Assembly (NCBI GenBank): GCA_958353395.1
Contig: CATWSG010000040.1
Coordinates: 1 to 5,787, forward strand
Reading direction: 5' to 3'
Length of the DNA: 5,787 bases
Source: an uncultured Collinsella sp.
GTDB taxonomy: Bacteria > Actinomycetota > Coriobacteriia > Coriobacteriales > Coriobacteriaceae
Both the position numbers and the translations under genes were made by a program. The notes under the pieces are model-generated. The model saw only the letters and a program-made list of their open reading frames with translations, searched no databases and was not told the origin of the DNA. Below, piece by piece: positions 1 to 4,898 of this stretch; position 1 is the stretch's first letter; the number at the start of each line of letters is the position of its first letter.

Positions 1-16
1 CTCCACCATACGTAAC

Positions 17-54
17 AGGCAGGTAGATATTTATATCTACCTGCCTTTTTATTT
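17..54 (+). terminator. Rho-independent terminator of an upstream gene outside the window
   Basis: A perfect inverted repeat, GGCAGGTAGATAT at 18-30 and its reverse complement at 33-45, is extended by A17-T46 and followed by the T-rich run TTTTTATTT at 46-54. The T-tract lies only on the + strand side, so it ends transcription coming from the left. The gene it serves is not visible. It also insulates the repeat region that follows from upstream transcription. Confidence 0.88.
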
Positions 55-64
55 CTAGTCCGTA

Positions 65-111
65 CCGCGGAGAATCGAACTCTATGCAGGGCGCGAGCGT
101 TAAGCAAACGC
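65..111. repeat. 47-bp direct repeat, copy A
   Basis: This block matches 274-320 at 44 of 47 positions. The first 31 bases (65-95 against 274-304) are identical. The mismatches are at 96/305, 101/310 and 105/314. It starts with CCGCGGAGAATCGAACTC. Read on the minus strand, that contains GAGTTCGATTCTC, which looks like a tRNA T-arm with its TTCGATT loop. No full tRNA cloverleaf could be assembled around it, so the resemblance may be chance or a remnant. Copy A also carries the left inverted end of the 132-bp segment at 66-197. Confidence 0.85.
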
Positions 112-197
112 GAAGCGTTTGTAGCGAGCGGGCGAGGACGCCGGTAGGCGGCCGAAGCCGGTGCGTATTTGCGAAGCAAATACGCGGATTCTCCGCG
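66..197. repeat. 132-bp palindrome-rich segment with 11-bp inverted ends (possible small non-autonomous element)
   Basis: The ends are exact reverse complements: CGCGGAGAATC at 66-76 and GATTCTCCGCG at 187-197. Inside are several inverted repeats. CAAACGC (105-111) pairs with 115-121 across GAA. GGCG (131-134) pairs with 139-142. CGGC (149-152) pairs with 157-160 across CGAA. GCGTATTTGC (163-172) pairs perfectly with 176-185 across GAA. CGCGG (183-187) pairs with 193-197. The two largest hairpins are capped by GCGAAGC (110-116 and 171-177), a heptamer known to form an unusually stable DNA mini-hairpin. No transposase, no clear target-site duplication and no convincing reading frame were seen. 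A MITE-like or REP-like element is an inference. A transcribed structured RNA is the alternative. Confidence 0.55.
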
Positions 198-273
198 CAA
201 ACTTCCGACTCAAAACGGATACGATGTTATCGAATCTCAGCCTGCCATGCGCCGCATCAATGGAACCCCAAAC

Positions 274-320
274 CCGCGGAGAATCGAACTCTATGCAGGG
301 CGCGGGCGTAAAGAAAACGC
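274..320. repeat. 47-bp direct repeat, copy B
   Basis: This is the second copy of the block at 65-111 (44 of 47 identical), placed 209 bp downstream and in the same orientation. Unlike copy A, it is not followed by the GCGAAGC-capped hairpins. The match stops at CGC (318-320), just where copy A begins its first palindrome, and the tandem hairpin array starts about 17 bp later. The 76 bp between the end of the 132-bp segment and copy B (198-273) show no gene and no strong structure. Confidence 0.85.
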
Positions 321-336
321 TACGGCAACGCAGGGT

Positions 337-597
337 GGGACGCGCTTTCCCAATGGCGGCCCAGGCGGAAAGTGCGTCCCGGAATCCGCACTCAGACTGG
401 GACGTAGTTTCCGGATGGCGCCTCAAGCGGAAACTACGACCCGGAATCGAGCCGTAGAGTGGGACATGCTTTTCCAATGGCAGTTCAAGCGGAAAGTACA
501 TCCCGGAATCCTCATTCAGAATGGGATGCAGTTTCCAAATGAATGGCTAGCGGAAAATTCATCCCAGAATCGCCCCTCAGACTGGGACGTGCTTTCC
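337..597. repeat. Tandem array of ~62-bp hairpin units (four full, one half)
   Basis: First arms begin at 337, 399, 461, 523 and 584, giving steps of 62, 62, 62 and 61 bp. Second arms begin at 367, 429, 491 and 552. Each full unit has the form GGGA(N5)TTTCC, a 15-16 nt loop, GGAAA(N4-5)TCCC, then a spacer usually containing GGAATC and CTCAGA. The arms pair over 14 positions: unit 1 fully with one G-T wobble, unit 2 with one mismatch, unit 3 with two mismatches and a bulge, unit 4 with two mismatches. Unit 5 keeps only its first arm (584-597) and then runs into unrelated CCCCGGGG sequence. The unit length is not a multiple of three, so the reading frame shifts each unit and coding is unlikely. 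It is not a CRISPR array, because repeats and spacers are not separable and the units are diverged. Function unknown. Confidence 0.85.
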
Positions 598-719
598 CCG
601 GGGCAACTCATGCTCTGGGGTTGGCTTGACCGCCACGCCCTTCTCAACTCCAAAACCCATGCGCCCTCCATCCCAAAACTGGGTAGAAGAAAGCCAAAAC
701 GCAATCGCAGGAGGTCAAT
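598..719 (+). other. Leader of the patatin-like gene, with Shine-Dalgarno
   Basis: This stretch joins the hairpin array to the patatin-like gene. It holds a perfect CCCCGGGG palindrome at 596-603, a small CCC/GGG inverted repeat at 672-683, and the ribosome binding site AGGAGG at 709-714, five bases before the ATG at 720. TTGACC at 626-631 resembles a -35 box, but no acceptable -10 lies 16-18 bases downstream, so I do not call a promoter here. Transcription of the phospholipase gene may start further upstream, in which case the hairpin array would be part of its 5' untranslated RNA. Confidence 0.5.
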
Positions 720-1598
720 ATGACTGCAGAAGATAAGGCAAAGAACGCCGGCAAGGTCGCGCTCGTTTTGGAGGGCGGAAGTTATCGCGGGCAGTTTACC
801 GCCGGCGTGCTCGACGTCCTCATGGAGGCCGGCGTCGAGATTCCGGCGGTATATGGCGTATCGGCTGGCGCCCTCAACGGCGTGAACTACAAGTCGCACC
901 AGATCGGCCGTGCCAACCGCATCAACCTGGCTTTCTGCAACGACAGCCGCTACATGGGCGCCGCATCGTTTGCGTCCACGGGCTCTATTGTGGGTTACGA
1001 CTTTATCTTCAACGATGTCCAGGACCGCCTGGACCCCTTTGACAATGAAACGTTCGACGCGAGCCCCATCGAGATGTACGCCGTCGCGACGGACATGCTC
1101 TTTGGAACCGCCACGTACCTGCCGGTCAAAAGCGCCGTACTTGACCTCGACGCCGTGCGCGCATCGACGTCGCTGCCGCTGGTGACGCCGCCGGTCGAGA
1201 TTGACGGGCACAAATACGTCGATGGCGGCGTAGCCGATTCGGTCCCCATCGAGCACGTGCTGGAGGAAGCGGGCTTCGATCGCGCGGTTGTTATTGTCAC
1301 GCAGGACCGCTCGTACGAGAAAAAGCCCTACGAGTTTATGCCCGCCGCACGCGCCCGCTATGCCGACTACCCCTACCTGCTCGAGGCTATCGAGACGCGC
1401 CACGACCGCTATAACATCCAGCGCATGCACCTGTGGAAGTATGAGCGCGAGGGCCGTGCGTTGGTCGTCGCTCCGCAAAAGCCGGTCGAGGTCGGCCATG
1501 TTGAGCACGATCCGGCAAAGCTCCTCGACCTGTATATTCAAGGTCGCCAGGAGGCAAAGCGTTTGCTCGCGGAAATCCAGGAGTTTGTCGAGCGCTAG
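720..1598 (+). CDS. Patatin-like phospholipase (YjjU-type, with C-terminal DUF6363-like region)
   Basis: This is a 292-residue predicted lipid acyl hydrolase. The family cleaves acyl chains from phospholipids or related lipids with a Ser-Asp dyad. Visible elements are the oxyanion-hole glycine loop EGGSYRG at 18-24, the nucleophile elbow GVSAG at 46-50 (Ser48), and the second catalytic motif DGG at 168-170 (Asp168). From about residue 236, the segment with LVVAPQKPVEVG, EHDPAKLLDLY and a terminal helix matches my recollection of the DUF6363 tail of YjjU-like proteins. No signal peptide or membrane helix is seen, so it is probably cytosolic or peripheral at the membrane. The ATG at 720 is fixed by AGGAGG five bases upstream. 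The gene stands alone: repeats lie upstream and the rplM promoter downstream, with no clear terminator of its own. Natural substrate and role are unknown. YjjU-type patatins are ordinary chromosomal genes in many bacteria, and nothing here ties it to a defence system. Confidence 0.9.
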   Translation: MTAEDKAKNAGKVALVLEGGSYRGQFTAGVLDVLMEAGVEIPAVYGVSAGALNGVNYKSHQIGRANRINLAFCNDSRYMGAASFASTGSIVGYDFIFNDVQDRLDPFDNETFDASPIEMYAVATDMLFGTATYLPVKSAVLDLDAVRASTSLPLVTPPVEIDGHKYVDGGVADSVPIEHVLEEAGFDRAVVIVTQDRSYEKKPYEFMPAARARYADYPYLLEAIETRHDRYNIQRMHLWKYEREGRALVVAPQKPVEVGHVEHDPAKLLDLYIQGRQEAKRLLAEIQEFVER

Positions 1599-1661
1599 TG
1601 TCGCGACGTCATGACCCATGGACGACATGTGCAGAAACTCTGGTCGGAGCCAAAATACCTG

Positions 1662-1689
1662 TTGACTCGGGCGGCGAGCGGGGTAATAT
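1662..1689 (+). promoter_or_regulatory. Sigma-70-type promoter of rplM-rpsI
   Basis: TTGACT (1662-1667) and TAATAT (1684-1689) are separated by 16 bases and each match the consensus at five of six positions. The predicted start is near G1696, giving a leader of about 60 bases before the GTG of rplM. This is the clearest promoter in the window and fits the high expression expected of ribosomal protein genes. Confidence 0.78.
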
Positions 1690-1695
1690 GGACGG

Positions 1696-1727
1696 GTTAC
1701 TTGCAGAGCCCCGTGAATCTCTGTAAC
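1696..1727 (+). promoter_or_regulatory. Hairpin at the 5' end of the rplM leader (possible L13 autoregulatory element)
   Basis: CAGAG (1704-1708) pairs with CTCTG (1719-1723). GTTA (1696-1699) continues the stem with TAAC (1724-1727), leaving CTTG (1700-1703) as a one-sided bulge. The structure begins at the predicted transcription start. rplM mRNA leaders are known to mediate autoregulation by L13 in E. coli, and an L13 leader RNA is described in Bacillus. Whether this hairpin is equivalent is inference, since I could not match it to a known consensus. Confidence 0.4.
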
Positions 1728-1755
1728 AACACGTACTGTACATGGAGGAGTCTAA

Positions 1756-2199
1756 GTGATTTCGAAATCGACTCACTACGCCAAGCAGGGCGAGGTCCAG
1801 CGCAACTGGGTTCTCGTCGACGCCGATGGTGCTGTCCTGGGCCGTCTTGCCACCCAGATCGCAATGATCCTGCGCGGTAAGAACAAGCCCCAGTTCACGC
1901 CCAACAGCGACTGCGGCGACTTCGTTGTCGTCATCAACGCCGATAAGGTCCAGCTTACCGGTAACAAGGCCGACACGAAGACCTATTATCGCCACAGCGG
2001 CTACAACGGCGGCCTCAAGGCTGAGAGCTTCCGCCAGGCTATGGAGAAGCACCCGGAGAAGGTCATCGAGCGTGCCGTTCGCGGCATGCTGCCCAAGACC
2101 ACCCTCGGCCGTGCCCAGATGACCAAGCTTAAGGTCTACGCTGGTGCCGAGCATCCGCACGCTGCCCAGAACCCCACGAAGATTGAGCTGGAGGCTTAA
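1756..2199 (+). CDS. rplM: 50S ribosomal protein L13
   Basis: This is a 147-residue large-subunit protein that binds 23S rRNA early in 50S assembly. The length and motifs fit the family: NWVLVDADGAVLGRLAT near residues 17-33, the central GDFVVVINADKVQLTGNK block, and the C-terminal signature LKVYAGAEHPHAAQ at about 125-138. The start is GTG at 1756, chosen because GGAGGAG (1744-1750) sits five bases upstream. A GTG start is reasonable for this gene. It is the first gene of a two-gene operon with rpsI, driven by the promoter at 1662-1689. An N-terminal lead of about ten residues (ISKSTHYAKQ) precedes the conserved region. Confidence 0.97.
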   Translation: MISKSTHYAKQGEVQRNWVLVDADGAVLGRLATQIAMILRGKNKPQFTPNSDCGDFVVVINADKVQLTGNKADTKTYYRHSGYNGGLKAESFRQAMEKHPEKVIERAVRGMLPKTTLGRAQMTKLKVYAGAEHPHAAQNPTKIELEA

Positions 2200-2201
2200 A
2201 G

Positions 2202-2597
<396 letters not shown>

Positions 2598-2602
2598 GGT
2601 TT

Positions 2603-2619
2603 TATCTCCTTACGAGATA
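2603..2619. repeat. Short inverted repeat after rpsI
   Basis: TATCTC (2603-2608) and GAGATA (2614-2619) form a perfect 6-bp inverted repeat around CTTAC, placed between the rpsI stop and the main terminator. It may be an mRNA 3'-end stem or chance. TACAAT at 2618-2623 looks like a -10 box, but no -35 lies at a workable distance and a terminator follows at once. Confidence 0.4.
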
Positions 2620-2627
2620 CAATGTAC

Positions 2628-2671
2628 AAGCGGGGCCTGCCGATTGCTCGGCGGGTCCCGCTTTTCTTTTT
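2628..2671 (+). terminator. Rho-independent terminator of rplM-rpsI
   Basis: The arms at 2628-2642 and 2649-2663 form a fully paired 15-bp GC-rich stem, with two G-T wobbles, around the loop ATTGCT. The run TTTTCTTTTT follows at 2662-2671. It separates the ribosomal operon from glmM. Confidence 0.93.
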
Positions 2672-2679
2672 CGACTAGG

Positions 2680-2702
2680 GTGGGCGACTGCGTTTTGCCC
2701 AC
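2680..2702 (+). promoter_or_regulatory. Hairpin just upstream of the glmM ribosome binding site
   Basis: GTGGGC (2680-2685) pairs with GCCCAC (2697-2702) across an 11-nt loop, ending about five bases before the Shine-Dalgarno AAGGAG (2708-2713). No promoter for glmM could be picked out between the rpsI terminator and this point. glmM may rely on a weak promoter or on read-through. A role for the hairpin in mRNA stability or translation is only a possibility. Confidence 0.35.
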
Positions 2703-2720
2703 TTGGGAAGGAGCGATCCT

Positions 2721-4058
2721 ATGCCCCAGAACATCTTCGGTACCGATGGTGTCCGTGGTGTCGCCAACGCCGATCTTTCGTGCGACCTCGCATTTCGCCT
2801 GGGCCGCGCGGCGACCAAGTTCCTTGGTCCGGACATCTGCATCGGCCGCGACACGCGTCTTTCGGGTACCATGCTCGAGAGTGCTCTGACCGCCGGCATT
2901 ATGGCCGAGGGCGGCCGCCCGCACTGCTGCGGCGTTATCCCCACGCCCGCCGTGGCGCTGCTCACTGTTCAAAACGAGCTCGATGGCGGCATCGTCATCT
3001 CTGCTTCGCACAATCCGCCGGAGTTCAACGGCATCAAGTTCTTTAGCCGCAAGGGCATGAAGCTTCCCGATGCTGTCGAGGAAGAGATCAGCGCCTGGGT
3101 CATGTCCGAGGAGGCCATGGCTGCCGACACGCTGCCGACCGGTGCCGGCGTGGGCCACATCATCAAGATGAAGGACGCCCGTAAGGCATATGTCGATCAT
3201 GCCATCAGCACGCTCGACGGCCTTAAGCTCGACGGCCTGGTTGTTGCTGTCGACTGCGGTCACGGTGCTTCCTGCCAGACCACGCCTGCCGCGCTGCAGC
3301 GCCTGGGCGCCACGGTGCATGCCATCAACACCGATTACTGCGGCACCGACATTAACGTCGAGTGCGGCTCCACGCATCTTGAGCCCCTGCGCGAGCTCGT
3401 GCTGCGCACCCACGCCGATATCGGCCTGGCCCACGACGGCGATGCCGATCGCGTGCTGTTCGTGGACAGTGAGGGCAACGAGATCGATGGCGACTACATT
3501 CTTGCCATCTGTGGCTCCGACCTGGCCGCTCGCGGCAAGCTCGCCAACTCCGAGATCGTCTCGACCGTCATGTGCAACCTGGGCTTCTCCATCGCCATGA
3601 AGGAGCAGGGCTTTGAGATGGTTCAGACCGCCGTGGGCGACCGCTATGTTCTTGAGCGCATGCTCGAGGACGGTGCCGTCATCGGCGGCGAGCAGTCCGG
3701 CCATATCATCTTCCTGGAGCACAACACCACCGGCGACGGCTTGGTGACGGCCCTGCAGCTTCTGGCCGTGCTCAAGCGCACCGGTCGCACCCTCACCGAC
3801 CTTGCCGGCATCATGAAGAAGTACCCGCAGGTGCTCGTCAACGTGCATTCGGACAACAAGGCCGGCCTGGACGATTGCCAGCCCATTTGGGACGCCGTCG
3901 CTGCCGCCGAGAAGGAGCTCAACGGTCGCGGCCGCATCTTGGTGCGCCCGAGCGGTACCGAGCCGCTGGTTCGCGTTATGGCCGAGGCGGAGACGCACGA
4001 GCTGACCCAGCGTGTTGTTGACGATATCGTCGAGGTTGTCAAGCGCGAACTTCCCTAA
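2721..4058 (+). CDS. glmM: Phosphoglucosamine mutase
   Basis: This 445-residue enzyme interconverts glucosamine-6-phosphate and glucosamine-1-phosphate, the step leading to UDP-GlcNAc and so to peptidoglycan. It belongs to the alpha-D-phosphohexomutase family, and the length is typical. Domain 1 opens with FGTDGVRG (6-13). The phosphoserine loop ISASHNP is at 93-99 with the active Ser96. The metal-binding loop DGDADR is at 239-244, the sugar-binding loop GGEQSGH at 322-328, and the phosphate-binding RPSGTEP at 409-415. All key residues are present, so it should be active once Ser96 is phosphorylated. The ATG at 2721 was chosen over an in-frame TTG at 2703, because AAGGAG (2708-2713) lies seven bases before it and family members begin just ahead of FGTDG. 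Downstream genes share its metabolite. Confidence 0.97.
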   Translation: MPQNIFGTDGVRGVANADLSCDLAFRLGRAATKFLGPDICIGRDTRLSGTMLESALTAGIMAEGGRPHCCGVIPTPAVALLTVQNELDGGIVISASHNPPEFNGIKFFSRKGMKLPDAVEEEISAWVMSEEAMAADTLPTGAGVGHIIKMKDARKAYVDHAISTLDGLKLDGLVVAVDCGHGASCQTTPAALQRLGATVHAINTDYCGTDINVECGSTHLEPLRELVLRTHADIGLAHDGDADRVLFVDSEGNEIDGDYILAICGSDLAARGKLANSEIVSTVMCNLGFSIAMKEQGFEMVQTAVGDRYVLERMLEDGAVIGGEQSGHIIFLEHNTTGDGLVTALQLLAVLKRTGRTLTDLAGIMKKYPQVLVNVHSDNKAGLDDCQPIWDAVAAAEKELNGRGRILVRPSGTEPLVRVMAEAETHELTQRVVDDIVEVVKRELP

Positions 4059-4088
4059 TGGCCAAAAACGGGTGCCAAGTGGTAAACT
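4059..4088 (+). promoter_or_regulatory. Candidate promoter of the PTS IIA gene
   Basis: TAAACT (4083-4088) is a good -10 match. TGGCCA (4059-4064), 18 bases upstream, is a modest -35 match (four of six). The predicted start would fall near 4095, about 35 bases before the ATG. No terminator is seen after glmM, so co-transcription with glmM is equally possible. Confidence 0.4.
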
Positions 4089-4129
4089 GACAAGGTTATT
4101 TTGATTGATTGGTATGTCCGAGGGGGAGC

Positions 4130-4627
4130 ATGTTCACTAAAGTCCTAAGGTCTTTTGGTATGCGTGGTCGAGTCCTTACGCTGGATGCTCCCATCTCGGG
4201 TGATGTCATTCCGTTGTCCGAGGTCAATGACCAGACGTTTGCCACCGGCCTTTTGGGCCAGGGCGTGGCGATTCAGCCTACCGGCACGCGCGTGATTGCG
4301 CCGGCAGACGCCAAGGTCGAGGCCATTTTTCCCACGGGACACGCCGTTGCGCTCAACACGGTCGATGGCCTAGACGTGCTCATCCACGTTGGTTTGGACA
4401 CTGTTCAGCTCGAGGGCAAGCACTTTACCGTACATGCGCAAGTGGGTGACATCGTCCATAAGGGCGATGTACTCATCGAGTTCGATCGCGAGGCAATTGC
4501 TGCCGAGGGCTACGATGTGACGGTTCCCATCTTGGTGTGCAACTCCGTTGAGTTCTCGAGCATCAAGGGTTCCGTTGGCGAGCATGTCGAGGAGATGGAC
4601 CAACTCATCGTCGCTCGCGAGCGCTAG
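4130..4627 (+). CDS. crr: Stand-alone PTS glucose-family IIA component (IIA-Glc-like)
   Basis: This 165-residue cytosolic phosphocarrier accepts phosphate from HPr and passes it to a IIB domain of a sugar permease. In many bacteria IIA-Glc also regulates carbon use. Family features are visible: APISGDVIPL (20-29), GQGVAIQPTG (43-52), VIAPADAKVEAIFPTGHA (55-72) with His71, and VLIHVGLDTV (83-92) with the phospho-accepting His86. These match the His75/His90 pair of E. coli Crr. The short amphipathic start MFTKVLRSFG resembles the membrane-tethering N-terminus of E. coli IIA-Glc. I chose ATG 4130, behind the purine-rich AGGGGGAG. The spacing is tight, and ATG 4160 (with AAGG at 4147-4150) is a possible alternative that would remove ten residues. 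No IIB or IIC domain is attached, so it must serve permeases encoded elsewhere. The gene symbol is by analogy. Confidence 0.88.
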   Translation: MFTKVLRSFGMRGRVLTLDAPISGDVIPLSEVNDQTFATGLLGQGVAIQPTGTRVIAPADAKVEAIFPTGHAVALNTVDGLDVLIHVGLDTVQLEGKHFTVHAQVGDIVHKGDVLIEFDREAIAAEGYDVTVPILVCNSVEFSSIKGSVGEHVEEMDQLIVARER

Positions 4628-4648
4628 CAAGGCGCTTTGCCTTTAGCC

Positions 4649-4654
4649 TACAAT
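4649..4654 (+). promoter_or_regulatory. Possible -10 box for a long nagB leader
   Basis: TACAAT matches the -10 consensus at five of six positions and lies 22 bases after the IIA stop. No good -35 is present at 16-18 bases (the best is TAGCAA at 4625-4630). If used, transcription would begin near 4661, a few bases before the large hairpin at 4667-4700. A second weak candidate is TCGACG (4761-4766), 17 bases, then TATACA (4784-4789). Confidence 0.3.
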
Positions 4655-4666
4655 TCAAACACGTTT

Positions 4667-4700
4667 ACGGAGGGCGCCCTTGAAAGAGGACGCCCTCCGT
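4667..4700 (+). promoter_or_regulatory. Strong hairpin between the IIA gene and nagB
   Basis: ACGGAGGGCG (4667-4676) and its exact reverse complement (4691-4700) enclose a 14-nt purine-rich loop. No T-run follows, so it is not a classical intrinsic terminator. It could be a terminator lacking a U-tract for the IIA gene, the first stem of a nagB leader RNA, or an RNA-stability element. Confidence 0.6.
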
Positions 4701-4898
4701 GGCAAGATGGGATTTGTCCGAAGCTAAACAGCTTTGGGTCACCGTGGACGGGCAGGGGCCTCGACGCGGGTAGACACGAGACATATACATTACGCGACCT
4801 CGCCCTGGTGGCCGCACACGTTGGTTGCGGCCGACGCGGGCCGCGGGCAAGTGCTTGTAAGGGGAGCCTTGCCTCTCTTGTACGAGAAAGGACGCGTA
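4701..4898 (+). promoter_or_regulatory. Structured untranslated leader upstream of nagB
   Basis: This part of the 271-bp gap contains no gene I can support. Visible stems are CCGAAGCT/AGCTTTGG (4718-4725 with 4730-4737, loop AAAC) and GGCCGCA/TGCGGCC (4810-4816 with 4826-4832). There are also mutually exclusive pairings near the start codon: GGCAAG (4846-4851) with CTTGCC (4868-4873), AGGGGAG (4860-4866) with 4873-4879, and TCTC (4874-4877) with GAGA (4884-4887) next to the Shine-Dalgarno AAAGGA (4887-4892). A direct repeat, CGACGCGGG, occurs at 4762-4770 and 4832-4840. I could not match it to a glmS ribozyme, T-box or familiar riboswitch core. The layout would allow control of nagB translation, but this is inference. 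Confidence 0.45.

Noticed and set aside
66..165. Possible tRNA on the minus strand, suggested by the GAGTTCGATTCTC T-arm-like motif
   Set aside because: The acceptor arms would pair only imperfectly. No D-arm or anticodon arm could be placed, no CCA follows, and the span is too long.
100..501. Minus-strand reading frame of 133 codons across the array
   Set aside because: It has the same repeat-driven composition, no binding site and no family features.
337..597. CRISPR array
   Set aside because: The periodic units are diverged along their whole length, internal palindromes span about 44 bp, and there is no constant repeat with unique spacers and no cas gene.
337..597. Integron attC sites
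   Set aside because: The hairpin size is roughly similar, but the conserved GTTRRRY/RYYYAAC boxes and gene cassettes are absent.
169..723. Open reading frame of 184 codons across the repeat region
   Set aside because: It runs through the 62-bp repeats, which change frame each unit. It has no ribosome binding site and no recognisable family, and it overlaps the well-supported patatin start. It looks like chance openness in GC-rich repeats.
516..1628. Minus-strand reading frame of 370 codons opposite the patatin gene
   Set aside because: A shadow of a GC-rich gene. The + strand frame carries intact catalytic motifs and a strong Shine-Dalgarno.
2618..2623. TACAAT as a promoter -10 for glmM
   Set aside because: There is no -35 at workable spacing, and a strong terminator begins five bases downstream.
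2703..2720. Upstream TTG start for glmM
   Set aside because: The Shine-Dalgarno AAGGAG would lie inside the coding sequence. ATG 2721 has correct spacing and matches the family's N-terminus.
2610..3998. Minus-strand reading frame of 462 codons opposite glmM
   Set aside because: A shadow frame. The + strand encodes complete GlmM with all active-site loops.
4629..4644. AAGGC/GCCTT hairpin as a terminator of the IIA gene
   Set aside because: It has only five base pairs and a three-base T-run, which is too weak to call.
4734..4898. Upstream GTG start extending NagB by 55 residues
   Set aside because: No binding site, no homology to NagB, and the family begins MKII at 4899 behind AAAGGA.
4628..4898. 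glmS ribozyme, T-box, SRP RNA or 6S RNA in the nagB leader
   Set aside because: The diagnostic core sequences were looked for and not seen. A structured leader remains, but of unknown type.
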